Program-made: the position numbers and the translations under genes | In this document: piece after piece, positions 9,664 to 17,371 of the stretch | Layout: every line of letters starts with the position of its first letter | Position numbering within the stretch: position 1 is the first letter of the stretch | Notes under the pieces: model-generated | What the model was told of the DNA's origin: nothing | The model's database searches: none | The model's input: only the letters and a program-made list of their open reading frames with translations | Origin: Pseudomonas fluorescens | GTDB lineage: Bacteria > Pseudomonadota > Gammaproteobacteria > Pseudomonadales > Pseudomonadaceae | Length of the DNA: 64,000 nucleotides | Reading direction: 5' to 3' | Assembly: GCF_900636825.1 (NCBI RefSeq) | Contig: NZ_LR134318.1 | Location: 2,513,501-2,577,500 of the forward strand

Positions 9664-9756
9664 TGTGGGAGCTAGCCCTGCTAGCGATGGCGGTGTGTCA
9701 TTCATCGTTATGTCGGGTGTGCCGACGCTATCGCTAGCAGGGCTAGCTCCCACAGG
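9664..9756. repeat. REPIN, family B
   Basis: An inverted pair of TGTGGGAGCTAGCCCTGC...AGCGATGGCG with about 40 bp between the arms. It lies in the 406-bp space between the divergent MocR-type regulator and the AhpD-like gene, so it may affect their shared control region. Confidence 0.85.
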
Positions 9757-9872
9757 GTTTTGGGTTTGGCAGAGGGGTAGTGGTGTGCAGGTATTTCGTG
9801 GGATTGGGGCTGTAATGCACCGGCATCGGGGGTTTACGGTGAAGTCATCATTCCCTTTACCGAGGCCTGCCC

Positions 9873-10313
9873 ATGTCCCCGCGTCTTGACTACTACAACG
9901 CTTCGCCCAAGGCTATGAAGGCGATGATTGCCATGGAGGCGCTGACCAGCAACCTGAGCATCGAGCCGCCACTGCTGCAATTGATCCGGATCCGCGCCTC
10001 GCAGCTCAACGGCTGCGCGTTCTGCACCGACATGCATTCGGTAGATGCGCGCCGGGCCGGGGAGAGTGATCGGCGCCTATACGCGATCGCCGTGTGGCGC
10101 GACAGCAACTTCTTCAACCCGCGTGAACGAGCCGCACTGGCCTGGGCCGAGGCGGTGACGCTGCTGTCGGAAAGCCGCGTGCCCGATGACGTTTATCAGC
10201 AGGCGCGCGAGCAATTCAGTGAAGGGGAACTGGTTGATCTGACGATGGCTGTCACCACCATCAACAGCTGGAACCGTCTGGCGGTGAGCTTCCGCCAGAC
10301 GCCGAGCGATTGA
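9873..10313 (+). CDS. Carboxymuconolactone decarboxylase / AhpD-like protein
   Basis: A 146-residue all-helical protein of the CMD/AhpD superfamily. The active-site segment is LNGCAFCTDMH, giving the C-x2-C-x3-H arrangement of AhpD-type alkylhydroperoxidase proteins (thiol peroxidase or adaptor activity). It is followed by the typical AIAVWRDSNFFNPRERAALAWAEAVT helix. The ATG at 9873 follows a GAGG. It is divergent from the MocR-type regulator, a pairing I have often seen in Pseudomonas, and control by that regulator is an inference. The substrate is unknown. Confidence 0.9.
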   Translation: MSPRLDYYNASPKAMKAMIAMEALTSNLSIEPPLLQLIRIRASQLNGCAFCTDMHSVDARRAGESDRRLYAIAVWRDSNFFNPRERAALAWAEAVTLLSESRVPDDVYQQAREQFSEGELVDLTMAVTTINSWNRLAVSFRQTPSD

Positions 10314-10314
10314 A

Positions 10315-10388
10315 GATCAACAGATCGCAGCCTTCGGCAGCTCCTACAGGGATCGGTGTAGGAGCTGCCGAAGGCTGCGATCTTTTGA
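10315..10388. repeat. REPIN, family A (heads inside)
   Basis: Same head-to-head topology and same AGGGATCGGT centre as the copy at 7.5 kb. It starts within a few bases of the AhpD-like gene's stop and lies just beyond the 3' end of the convergent small gene, so it could terminate both. Confidence 0.9.
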
Positions 10389-10399
10389 CTTTGTTTTCC

Positions 10400-10714
10400 C
10401 TAATTCGGCGGACGCTGCGGTTTGACCGATGTGCCAAAGGTATTGCCCATCCGCGTGCTGGTTGCGGCGGGTGTGGCGAGGCCAACCTGATTCGGCGGAC
10501 GCTTGTGCACCGGCACGTTCAACATTTCCTCGCGCTTTTGCGCAGCCGCCACGCCGTCTGGATTGTTGCCCATCTGCTGGCTCAGGCAGTCGAAATTCGG
10601 TGCCTTGTAACCGCCGACGGTCACCTCGACACAGCCCAGGGGTTCCTCGGCATAAGCGCCCGACAGTGCCATCAGCAACAGCCCGCCAAGGGTGAATCGC
10701 CACAGTGTTTTCAT
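10400..10714 (-). CDS. Small periplasmic protein, unknown function
   Basis: A 104-residue protein with a clear Sec signal peptide (MKTLWRFTLGGLLLMALSGAYA, cleavage before EEP). The mature part has two cysteines (GCVEV and FDCLSQQMG) that could form a disulfide, followed by a proline-rich, low-complexity C terminus. I recognise the type as a small exported Pseudomonas protein but not a function. It is divergent from vreA, with 123 bp between the two starts, and whether it belongs to the phosphate-starvation locus is unknown. A purine-rich GGAGGCGAGC lies just upstream of its ATG. Confidence 0.75.
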   Translation of the reverse strand: MKTLWRFTLGGLLLMALSGAYAEEPLGCVEVTVGGYKAPNFDCLSQQMGNNPDGVAAAQKREEMLNVPVHKRPPNQVGLATPAATSTRMGNTFGTSVKPQRPPN

Positions 10715-10805
10715 GCTCGCCTCCTGGCCGACCCGAAGGGGCCGCGCTATGCCGTGAGTCTAGTGCAAGCACAGCGCAAATCCCGTGATGGTTTTTTTGC
10801 ACTGG

Positions 10806-10823
10806 CCGTCACACCAGAGTCAT
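10806..10823 (+). promoter_or_regulatory. Candidate Pho box upstream of vreA
   Basis: CCGTCAC-ACCA-GAGTCAT matches the PhoB direct repeat CTGTCAT-N4-CTGTCAT at 10 of 14 positions with the right 11-bp period. In P. aeruginosa the vreAIR operon is PhoB-dependent, which makes the match plausible. The site is only 15 bp before the annotated vreA ATG, which is close for a canonical promoter; either the start is further downstream or the match is chance. Confidence 0.4.
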
Positions 10824-10837
10824 AAACAGCCCTCAGG

Positions 10838-11587
10838 ATGACGGTTTTCAGGGGTGCGTCAGCCGTGCAGCGAGGCAGTTCCAGGGACGGTCTTCAGCGT
10901 TCAACCACGCGTGTGTGCCAGATCTGTCTGGGGCTGCTGCTTGGCTGGCTGGCGACTGACGCGGCGGCTGAACCGGTGCCGGCGGACTTGCGCATGACAC
11001 TGCACATTCCCGCGCAGGATCTGGCCCGGGCACTGGATCAATACAGCCGCGCCACCGGGGTTGCGGTGCTGGTCGACAGCCAACTCAGTCGCGGCAGGCG
11101 CTCGCTGGCGGTGAACGGCGAGTTCACCGCCGCCGACGCACTGCGCCGTTTGCTAGGCGGTAGCGGCTTGATGGCGCGTTATGCCAGCAACGATGCCTTC
11201 ACCCTGCAGACTGCGCAGGTCGAAGACCTGCCGATGCCGACAGCGAAACAGTCGCCCGAAAGCGCGGCCGTCAGCCGCAGTTACGCCAGTGCCGTGCAGG
11301 CAGCGATCGAGCGCAACCTGTGCCGCTCGCCGCTGACCCGTCCGGGCAGTTACCGCGCGGTGTTGCAGGTCTGGGTCGGGCGCGATGGCGTGGTGCAGCA
11401 CAACCGGTTGGTGACCTCCACCGGCGATGGGCGGCGCGACACCGCGCTGGTGGAAAGCTTTCGCAATTTCAAAATCGACCGACCGACGCCGAGTGCCTTG
11501 CGTCAGCCGGTCACCTTGCTGTTGTTACCGGAGTCGTCAGGGAAACGCATGGAATGCACCAAATGGGAAGGAGTTTCCGGGGGATGA
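10838..11587 (+). CDS. vreA: VreA-like cell-surface signalling protein (STN domain plus TonB-like C terminus)
   Basis: A 249-residue protein with an N-terminal signal peptide (hydrophobic ICLGLLLGWLATDAAA) and an STN domain (about residues 52-120: LHIPAQDLARALDQYSRATG...). The C-terminal region resembles a TonB C-terminal domain (about 150-235: YRAVLQVWVGRDGVVQHNRLV). It has no beta-barrel, unlike normal signalling receptors, which matches P. aeruginosa VreA of the PUMA3 system. The family role is to pass a periplasmic signal to the FecR-like VreR and so free VreI. Its stop overlaps the vreI start (ATGA). The start is somewhat uncertain because no strong ribosome site is seen. Confidence 0.85.
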   Translation: MTVFRGASAVQRGSSRDGLQRSTTRVCQICLGLLLGWLATDAAAEPVPADLRMTLHIPAQDLARALDQYSRATGVAVLVDSQLSRGRRSLAVNGEFTAADALRRLLGGSGLMARYASNDAFTLQTAQVEDLPMPTAKQSPESAAVSRSYASAVQAAIERNLCRSPLTRPGSYRAVLQVWVGRDGVVQHNRLVTSTGDGRRDTALVESFRNFKIDRPTPSALRQPVTLLLLPESSGKRMECTKWEGVSGG

Positions 11588-12135
11588 AAGACACCGGACA
11601 AGGTTCGATGGGCCAGTTGTTCCTGGCGTCCTATGAGGATTTTCGGGTGCGGCTGCGCAGGCGTCTGGGCTCGGAAGACCTGGCCAACGACGTGCTGCAC
11701 GAGACCTGGCTGCGGGTCGACCGCATGGAGACGCCGCCCGACCTGCTGCGGCCCAACGCTTACCTCTATCGCATCGCCCTCAACATCGCAGCGGACCGGC
11801 GTCAGGCCGATGCGCGCCTGCTCACTGGCAGCGAAGTCGAAGAGCTGCTGCAAATCAGCGACGAGGCGCAAGATCCGGCGCGGGTGGTCGGCGGGCAAAA
11901 GGAAATCCAGTCGCTGCTCAGCGCGCTCTATGAGCTGCCATCGCGCCGGCGGCGGATCTTCATCGCTGCGCGGCTGGAGGAGGCGCCGCACCTGGAAATC
12001 TCCCAGCGTTTCGGCATTTCCACGCGCATGGTCGAGAAGGAAATCAAAGCCGCGCTCGGTTACTGCGCAGCGAAACTGGAAAGAAAAGTGTTTCAGCGGT
12101 TCGGTCGCGGGGCCGGAAAACCGTCATCTGAATAG
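11584..12135 (+). CDS. vreI: VreI-like ECF sigma factor
   Basis: A 183-residue FecI-type ECF sigma factor. Region 2 runs from LFLASYEDFRVRLRRRLG through DVLHETWLRV. Region 4 is seen in LPSRRRRIFIAARLEEAPHLEISQRFGISTRMVEKEI. The ATG at 11584 overlaps the vreA stop and has GGAAGGAG ten bases upstream. In P. aeruginosa VreI drives the hxc, lapA and pdtA genes downstream of it; the same gene order here supports the same role. Activity should be held by VreR. The open frame extending upstream to 11320 lies inside vreA and is not used. Confidence 0.9.
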   Translation: MKDTGQGSMGQLFLASYEDFRVRLRRRLGSEDLANDVLHETWLRVDRMETPPDLLRPNAYLYRIALNIAADRRQADARLLTGSEVEELLQISDEAQDPARVVGGQKEIQSLLSALYELPSRRRRIFIAARLEEAPHLEISQRFGISTRMVEKEIKAALGYCAAKLERKVFQRFGRGAGKPSSE

Positions 12136-12167
12136 TGTCCCGATTAATCCGTTGAGAATCTGCGCGT

Positions 12168-13106
12168 TTGAACATCTTTCGACTGAGACCTGCCGAGCCA
12201 TCGGCCAGCGAGAATCTGCACAGCGAAGCCCGCGACTGGCTGATCCTGCTGACGTCTGGGCGCGCCACCGTGGCCGATGCCCGCGCGCTACGCGAATGGT
12301 GTGCGCAGAGCCGCGAGCATGCCCACGCTTTTGAAGACGCCAAGGTCTTGTGGCACAAACTGCGTCCGGCGGTTGAAGCGCTAGAGGCGCCGCGCAGCTT
12401 GGGTCGGCGCGCCTTTCTCGGCGGTGCCATTGCTGCGTCGGCAGCGTTCTTTTTGATACGCGGCACCGTCCCCGGTGGTTTCGAGGGCCTGGGTGCCGAT
12501 TACATCACCGACGTCGGCCAGCAGCGGCGCGTCGAGCCGGCGGACGGCGTGCTTCTTGAGCTGAATACTCAGACGCGGATCAATCAGCGTGCCGTTGACG
12601 AAGGTGTGCAGGGGTTTGAATTGGTCAGCGGCGAAGTCGAAGTGCAGACCTCGCGCTTGCCCCTGGCGATGCAGGCAGGAGGAGGGTGGCTGCGCGCCAG
12701 CCAGGGGCGTTTCAACCTGCGTAATACTGATCAGCAGGTTTGCGTGACTTGCCTCGATGGCGCGGTTGAAGTCGACGTTGAAGGCCGCAGTCTGCGGCTG
12801 CAACCGGGGCAGCAATTGACTTACGACGCCCGGCAGGTTGGCGCTGTTCAGACTGTAGATACCGCTGCGGTGGTGAGTTGGCGGCAGCAGGTTCTGGTGT
12901 TTAACGGCGCGACGCTGAGCCAGATGATCGACGAGATCAACCGCTATCGCCCCGGCATGTTGCTGCTGCTCAACCGCGAACTCGGCCAACGCCGAGTCCA
13001 GGCCCGCTTCAGCCTTGATCAACTTGCTGGCGTTGCATTGCTGATTCGGGATGCCTATGGCGTCAAGTTCACTGAGCTACCCGGCGGAGTAGTCGTCCTC
13101 AGTTAA
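12168..13106 (+). CDS. vreR: VreR-like FecR-family sigma regulator
   Basis: A 312-residue anti-sigma/sigma-regulator of the FecR family. An N-terminal cytoplasmic DUF4880 segment (SEARDWLILLTSGRATVADAR) is followed by one membrane segment near residues 85-100 (RRAFLGGAIAASAAFFLI). The periplasmic FecR domain shows VEPADGVLLELNTQTRIN and FELVSGEVEVQ. The C-terminal STN-like part (VFNGATLSQMIDEINRYRPG) presumably contacts VreA. The start is a TTG at 12168: an in-frame TGA at 12153 leaves no other start before the conserved domain, and GAGAA lies nine bases upstream. It is the third gene of the vre operon. Confidence 0.88.
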   Translation: MNIFRLRPAEPSASENLHSEARDWLILLTSGRATVADARALREWCAQSREHAHAFEDAKVLWHKLRPAVEALEAPRSLGRRAFLGGAIAASAAFFLIRGTVPGGFEGLGADYITDVGQQRRVEPADGVLLELNTQTRINQRAVDEGVQGFELVSGEVEVQTSRLPLAMQAGGGWLRASQGRFNLRNTDQQVCVTCLDGAVEVDVEGRSLRLQPGQQLTYDARQVGAVQTVDTAAVVSWRQQVLVFNGATLSQMIDEINRYRPGMLLLLNRELGQRRVQARFSLDQLAGVALLIRDAYGVKFTELPGGVVVLS

Positions 13107-13131
13107 CCCATTCCCGCCAACACCACTACCC

Positions 13132-13159
13132 CTGTGGGAGCTGGCTTGCCAGCGATTGC
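13132..13159 (+). repeat. Single REP, family B
   Basis: TGTGGGAGCTGGCTTGCCAG followed by CGATTG, the classic P. fluorescens form, just after the vreR stop. Confidence 0.85.
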
Positions 13160-13204
13160 TGCCTGCCATCCATCAATTCTCTAACTGACTACATCCAATC
13201 CCAC

Positions 13205-13239
13205 TGTCGGAGCTGCCGAAGGCTGCGATCTTTTGATCT
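13205..13239 (+). repeat. Single REP, family A
   Basis: GTCGGAGCTGCCGAAGGCTG...ATCTTTTGATC with no inverted partner; one change in the head (GTCGG for GTAGG). Confidence 0.8.
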
Positions 13240-13294
13240 TGGCTTTGTTGCGGGGATGACCGAGTACATATCCGTTGCTGCGGTTATGGCTGCT

Positions 13295-13560
13295 TAGGGT
13301 TTCGCCCTTACGGCGACTCACTTTTTTTACAAACGCCTAAAAAAAGTAAGCAAAAAAACGCTTGCTCCTACGTCCGGCCCGCTCGCTGGGGCTCGGGGTT
13401 CCTTCGCTCCGGGATCCATCCGGGCGCATCGCCTACGGTTTGCTTCGCTGCACCTCCTCTCGATGCATTTGGCTGCGCCAAACGGTCGCTGCGCTCCCAC
13501 CCCCGGATGAATCCCTCCACTCAGCCTTCCGATGTCGCGCGTGAATCAAGATCAAAATCA
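13295..13560. repeat. Recurring Pseudomonas intergenic element (GGGTTTCGCCCTTACGGCGA type)
   Basis: The stretch starts with a hairpin-like TTTCGCCCTTACGGCGACTC and continues through AACGCCTAAAAAAAGTAAGC, CGGGATCCATCCGGGCGCAT, GTTTGCTTCGCTGCACCTCC and CTCCACTCAGCCTTCCGATG. I recognise this order of segments as an element found many times between genes in Pseudomonas genomes. Short open frames in it are inconsistent between copies and are not credible genes. Mechanism and origin are unknown to me; copy number needs a genome search. Confidence 0.6.
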
Positions 13561-13636
13561 AGAGCTGCAGCCGAGCTAACGCTCATCCTGTTGAGTGGGG
13601 CGGCTTTGCCGCTTGGGTTGTACGCAAATTTAAAAC

Positions 13637-13667
13637 TGTGGGAGTGAGCCTGCTTGCGATGATGGCC
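13637..13667 (+). repeat. Single REP, family B variant
   Basis: TGTGGGAGTGAGCCTGCTTG followed by CGATGATGGC. Confidence 0.75.
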
Positions 13668-13710
13668 TCACCGCCAACCAATCCCCAACTGACCGCACCC
13701 AAATACCACT

Positions 13711-13787
13711 GTAGGAGCTGCCGAAGGCTGCGATCTTTTGATCTTAAAAATCAAAGTCAAAAGATCGCAGCCTTCGGCAGCGCCTAC
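13711..13787. repeat. REPIN, family A (heads outside)
   Basis: An inverted pair of family A REPs around a short AT-rich loop, 34 bp beyond the hxcW stop. The last arm carries one change (CGCCTAC for CTCCTAC). It is the last REP before the REP-free stretch that runs to 21.3 kb. Confidence 0.9.
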
Positions 13788-13821
13788 ACAGATTCGTCGG
13801 AATATCTGGATCACTTGCGCC

Positions 13822-14430
13822 TCACTCCAACAACCCAATCACCTGCCGATATCTCTCCACTCCCTGCGCCGTCTCCCGACTCAACCGAATCTCCAACCCC
13901 AGCGGATCCTCCCGCCGATTCCCACTCAACTGCCGCCAGCCCTTATCCACCTCCCAAACCCGCACCTGCGCATCACTCACCCCATCCAAAACCGCCACCC
14001 CAGCCGTCGGCGCCGGCAATGGATAGCGACTCCGCGCCTCCGCCACCGCCCGATACAACGTGTCCCCCTTGACCCACCACCGCACCCGCTGCAAAGCCCC
14101 CGGCTGATCCGCCGCCGTACGAATAATGTCCAGCCGAAACCCCTTACTGTCGCTACTGCGCACAGTCAAAGCGGGCGGGGCGCTCGGCGGCTCATCATCC
14201 ACACCAACCTTCTTCGGCTCGGTCAACTCAATTCCCGCCCGCATATCCACATCCCGCTGCAACTGATTCAACGCCCGCAACAAAACGTCGCTCTGCTCGC
14301 CACTCGCCTGCAAATGACTGTCCGCCCGCGTCACGCTGTCCAGCCCCCGCCAGGCAATCAGACTCACCACCGCCATCAGCAGAATCGCGACCATCACCTC
14401 GATCAAGGTAAACCCGTGCTGATTCTTCAT
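13822..14430 (-). CDS. hxcW: Type II secretion minor pseudopilin, GspJ/HxcW
   Basis: A 202-residue minor pseudopilin. The prepilin peptidase site is MKNQHG/FTLIEVMVAILLMAVVSLIAW, with the conserved glutamate at +5. The remainder fits GspJ: a helix with DSHLQASGEQSDVLLRALNQLQRDVDM, then a beta region with LRLSRE-like elements. With HxcV (I) and HxcX (K) it should form the tip of the pseudopilus in the inner membrane and periplasm. Its start overlaps the hxcU stop by 4 bp. The W-U pair running opposite to hxcP is the arrangement I recall from P. aeruginosa hxc. Confidence 0.9.
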   Translation of the reverse strand: MKNQHGFTLIEVMVAILLMAVVSLIAWRGLDSVTRADSHLQASGEQSDVLLRALNQLQRDVDMRAGIELTEPKKVGVDDEPPSAPPALTVRSSDSKGFRLDIIRTAADQPGALQRVRWWVKGDTLYRAVAEARSRYPLPAPTAGVAVLDGVSDAQVRVWEVDKGWRQLSGNRREDPLGLEIRLSRETAQGVERYRQVIGLLE

Positions 14431-14873
14431 TGAATACTGATCCGCCCAGCGCCATCACGCACCACGCTCAGCCGATTCAAACCGTCAGACAATGTCAGCC
14501 GCAACGCCGGATTGATCCACTCCGCATTCAGCACAACCCGCTGCTTCGGCTCCACCCGCACATCGACCTTCGGGCTCTGCCAGGCACGCGGCCGCAATTG
14601 CTGATCCTGCGCGAAATGCTCAAAACCCTCGCCACCCTCACCACGCCGACTGAACCGAAACCCCTTGGTATCGCTCAACCACACAATCGCCCGACCATCC
14701 GCGCGCGCCTCCGCCTGCGCCACCTGCAGCAGCTGCGCCACGCGCTCGGCATCCTTGCGCAGCAACTGCAGCGGATCCGGTTTGATACTCAGACTGATCG
14801 CCGCACTCGCGATACCGATGATCACCAGCACCACCATCAACTCGATCAGCGTAAAACCGTGTTGCCTGTTCAT
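14427..14873 (-). CDS. hxcU: Type II secretion minor pseudopilin, GspH/HxcU
   Basis: A 148-residue minor pseudopilin beginning MNRQHG/FTLIELMVVLVIIGIASAA: cleavage after G6 and glutamate at +5. The body contains the GspH-type LLQVAQAEARADGRAIVWLSDTKGFRFSRRG. The ATG at 14873 has AAAGGAGC about eight bases upstream; the longer open frame to 15179 overlaps hxcP and is rejected. It is the first gene of the short hxcU-hxcW operon, divergent from hxcP across 121 bp that must carry both promoters. Confidence 0.92.
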   Translation of the reverse strand: MNRQHGFTLIELMVVLVIIGIASAAISLSIKPDPLQLLRKDAERVAQLLQVAQAEARADGRAIVWLSDTKGFRFSRRGEGGEGFEHFAQDQQLRPRAWQSPKVDVRVEPKQRVVLNAEWINPALRLTLSDGLNRLSVVRDGAGRISIQ

Positions 14874-14994
14874 CGCGCGCGCGCTCCTTTGCGTCCTGCG
14901 CCATCGTGCACGGCCAACATGTAAGGCGTGTGAAATAAAACGGAGAGAATTGCCGCGTAGGCTGAGCGCAGGGATAAAAAGGAGATTCAGCCCC

Positions 14995-15426
14995 ATGATA
15001 TTCGCCCCACGCATTGCCCCAGCGCAAATGGCCCAGGCCCTGGCCCTGCTCACCGCACTGGTCGGCGTCGCGACATGGTCGTCGCTGCTGCTGACCACCG
15101 CCGAATCCCACACTCCGGTAGTGGCTCCGCAATTGCTGGCAGCGCGCAGTGATAACCCGGCGTTGCAATGGTTTTCCAATCAGATGGCACCGGTGGATAT
15201 CAAGGTCAGTGGGGTGATGGCGGGTGGTTCGGCGGCGGTGGCGATACTGAGTCTGAACGATGGGCCGCCGAGGAGTTTTTTGCCGGGGGAGAGGGTTGGG
15301 CCTGGGGTGAAGTTGGTGGCGGTGGAGGGGGATGCGGTGGTGATTGAGCGGGGTGGGGAGAGGGTGCGGTTGGGGGTGGAGAGGTTGGTGGAGGGGGTGG
15401 TTTTGCCAACGTTGGTGAGGCCGTGA
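14995..15426 (+). CDS. hxcP: Type II secretion inner-membrane protein, GspC/HxcP
   Basis: A 143-residue GspC-type protein. A short cytoplasmic N terminus is followed by one membrane segment (AQALALLTALVGVATWSSLLL, about residues 13-34). A periplasmic homology region starts near DIKVSGVMAGGSAAVAILSLNDGPPRSFLPGE. There is no PDZ or coiled-coil domain, so it is the short form seen in Hxc systems. It links the inner-membrane platform to the secretin HxcQ. The ATG at 14995 follows AAAAAGGAGATT. In P. aeruginosa hxcV and hxcT follow directly; here about 8 kb of unrelated genes follow instead. Confidence 0.85.
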   Translation: MIFAPRIAPAQMAQALALLTALVGVATWSSLLLTTAESHTPVVAPQLLAARSDNPALQWFSNQMAPVDIKVSGVMAGGSAAVAILSLNDGPPRSFLPGERVGPGVKLVAVEGDAVVIERGGERVRLGVERLVEGVVLPTLVRP

Positions 15427-15799
15427 TTTTTATGGGGTAAAAGCTGTGATATCGCGGTGTTAGTCGTGACGCTGGGGGTTGGATTGCCGGGAGTGTACTT
15501 GGTCGCTTTTGACCAGAGGCTCCTGTGACGAACGTCCTCTTTCGGCCAGAAGCGGCCACTCACCATAAAGTCGTTTCTACATGTTGGCCGGACCTATCCT
15601 TAGCAAGGGTTCTGCATAGGCAGCAAGTCCTTGGCGGGGCTGCGCTGATAGCCAAACGCCGTTGCTCTCAGTAGAGAATGCCAATAACATCTAAGACGAA
15701 ACCAGCAAAAGCTTCGAATGCATTTTCTCAAAGCTGAAAAATATATAGCGGATAGAAATTGTGCACTTGCCATCTAACATATAACAAATAAGGAAAAAA
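15427..15799. other. Left junction of the hxc insertion
   Basis: No gene seen. Base composition changes from GC-rich at hxcP to AT-rich by about 15.7 kb. A degenerate repeat, TGTGACGAACGTCCTCTTTC followed by GGCCAGAAGCGGCCACTC, lies at 15524-15560; related pieces recur at 18.7 and 20.3-20.4 kb. No integrase, tRNA or clear direct repeat marks the boundary. Confidence 0.5.
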
Positions 15800-17077
15800 A
15801 TGCTCAGCGATCTGGATGAGTTAATATTGAGTTGCGAGGACCCTCGCTCGCGCCTATATATCGAAGAAGCCGTAAAATGTTATAAGGCAGGTGCATACCG
15901 CTCGTCAGTGGTAGCTTGTTGGATAGCAGTTGCTTTCGATTTGGTGGATAAGATAAGAGAACTATCAGCTTCCGGAGATAAGGAGGCCCAAGTTGAAATT
16001 GCGAGATTTGAAACTATACAGAAAACTCACAATCTTCCGGGAGCCTTAGCTTTTGAAAAAGAACTTCCATTGATGGCAAAAGACAAGTTCGAACTAATTT
16101 CCCCAATTGAATATCTTGATATTGTTCGCTTAGTAGAGGATCGCAACAGATGTGCTCATCCTTCACATGTCTCTGACAACCAAGTATTCTCTGCGTCGGC
16201 GGAACTGGCAAGGTTGCATATATTCAACTCTGTAAATTCCATACTTTCCAGACCTGCATCGCAAGGAAAGGTAGCACTGGCGCGAGTTTTAAGCGACGTA
16301 GATTCTAAATTTTTCCCGAGCAATCTAGAAGATGTTGTCACGTTATTCGAGGCCGGGCCTTTGAAACGGCCAAGAGAGTCTCTATACAATAACTTACTAA
16401 AGGTTTTTGTAAAAACCGCCTTCGGGGGAGAAGAGTCGGCAAAATTTAATAAGTGCGTGCTTGCTTTAGCGGCGATTAAAATTATCCACCCTAATTTGTG
16501 GGAAAGGTTCTTCGAAGATTGCGTCAGGCAAACAGTTGAACGCATGCGCACGGAAGAGGAAATATGCGGAGCAGTTATAATCGTAGCGCGGCTTGCCAAG
16601 TTAGGTTTATGGAATGCCCTTCCCAAGGCGGAGCAGTTAAGGATTTTGACATTCATACAAAACGCACCGCAGAAATTATTTATTGATTTGGATTGGTTTT
16701 TTTTACTAGACGCGCTCCCCCCCGAATTAATTGCCGCAGCAGAAAAAAGAATCAGGTTTGCAACGTTTGACGAGCTGGACAAAGTTGATTGGCTTGTCAC
16801 TCCTTCAGCGGTGTTGGATCGGCTTATTACCATATATTCAACCTCTCGTAGCTTTGCTGAAGCAAATACATATGGTCGGACCATCAGGCAAGTTATGCAG
16901 GAAGTTGGCCCTAGCTACAAACAAGCCAATGAAATTGTTAGGATGGCATCGGCAAACGACCAGATTAAACACAGCAATGAGTTGGCCAGTGTTCTTCGAG
17001 CGTTGGAGTCTGTTGAGGGTGGAAGGGTGGCAGTAGAGCAACTGATGGTAGATCATGGTTTAAATATTAATCTTTGA
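15800..17077 (+). CDS. HEPN-domain protein, unknown function
   Basis: A 425-residue soluble protein in the AT-rich insert. The N-terminal 125 residues read as a HEPN domain: helices KAGAYRSSVVACWIAVAFDL and SPIEYLDIVRLVEDRNRCAH. The last contains R115-N-R-C-A-H120, the R-x4-6-H motif that forms the RNase active site in HEPN dimers. The remaining 300 residues are helical and unrecognised. HEPN proteins are common in toxin-antitoxin, abortive-infection and other conflict systems; a similar role is inference. AAGGAAAAAA precedes the ATG. Codon use is much more AT-rich than in the hxc genes on either side, suggesting transfer. The downstream neighbour, on the opposite strand, also carries a HEPN-like motif. 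Confidence 0.7.
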   Translation: MLSDLDELILSCEDPRSRLYIEEAVKCYKAGAYRSSVVACWIAVAFDLVDKIRELSASGDKEAQVEIARFETIQKTHNLPGALAFEKELPLMAKDKFELISPIEYLDIVRLVEDRNRCAHPSHVSDNQVFSASAELARLHIFNSVNSILSRPASQGKVALARVLSDVDSKFFPSNLEDVVTLFEAGPLKRPRESLYNNLLKVFVKTAFGGEESAKFNKCVLALAAIKIIHPNLWERFFEDCVRQTVERMRTEEEICGAVIIVARLAKLGLWNALPKAEQLRILTFIQNAPQKLFIDLDWFFLLDALPPELIAAAEKRIRFATFDELDKVDWLVTPSAVLDRLITIYSTSRSFAEANTYGRTIRQVMQEVGPSYKQANEIVRMASANDQIKHSNELASVLRALESVEGGRVAVEQLMVDHGLNINL

Positions 17078-17371
17078 TGTTTGTGAGAACAGAAGTATTT
17101 AGGTCTCCTGACCAATTGTAATGCTTTACCAGGATCATGCGCGGGTCGCCCTCAGCTACTTTTCGCGTCTATGCCTCCTTCAGAATCGTATTCAGTCTAT
17201 CGCCGTAGCCAATCGGATGCTCGCAAGCGACCATTAACGGCCAAAAGGAGCTAGTTGAAGGCGGCTAGAAATCTAGAGCGATTCGGAATGCTCATAAGTT
17301 CCATATAGAGCTTAAGATTAGTCGAGTAATGGATGGATAATCTCGACCGAATGATGCGATTAATGTTTGGC
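17078..17371. other. AT-rich intergenic between two HEPN-type genes
   Basis: 294 bp between convergent genes with no coding potential recognised. A weak relative of the degenerate repeat (CGACCATTAACGGCCAAAAG) lies near 17228. No clear terminator. Confidence 0.4.

Larger units (their letters stand above)
13107..13821. other. Intergenic region rich in repeats between vreR and hxcW
   Basis: This 715-bp stretch between convergent genes holds no gene I can support. It contains two family B REPs, one single family A REP, one family A REPIN and a roughly 260-bp recurring Pseudomonas element, each listed separately. Confidence 0.7.

Noticed and set aside
13362..13544. Small gene inside the 13.3-13.56 kb repeat element
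   Set aside because: Lies in a recurring non-coding element, no ribosome site, no stable reading frame expected between copies.
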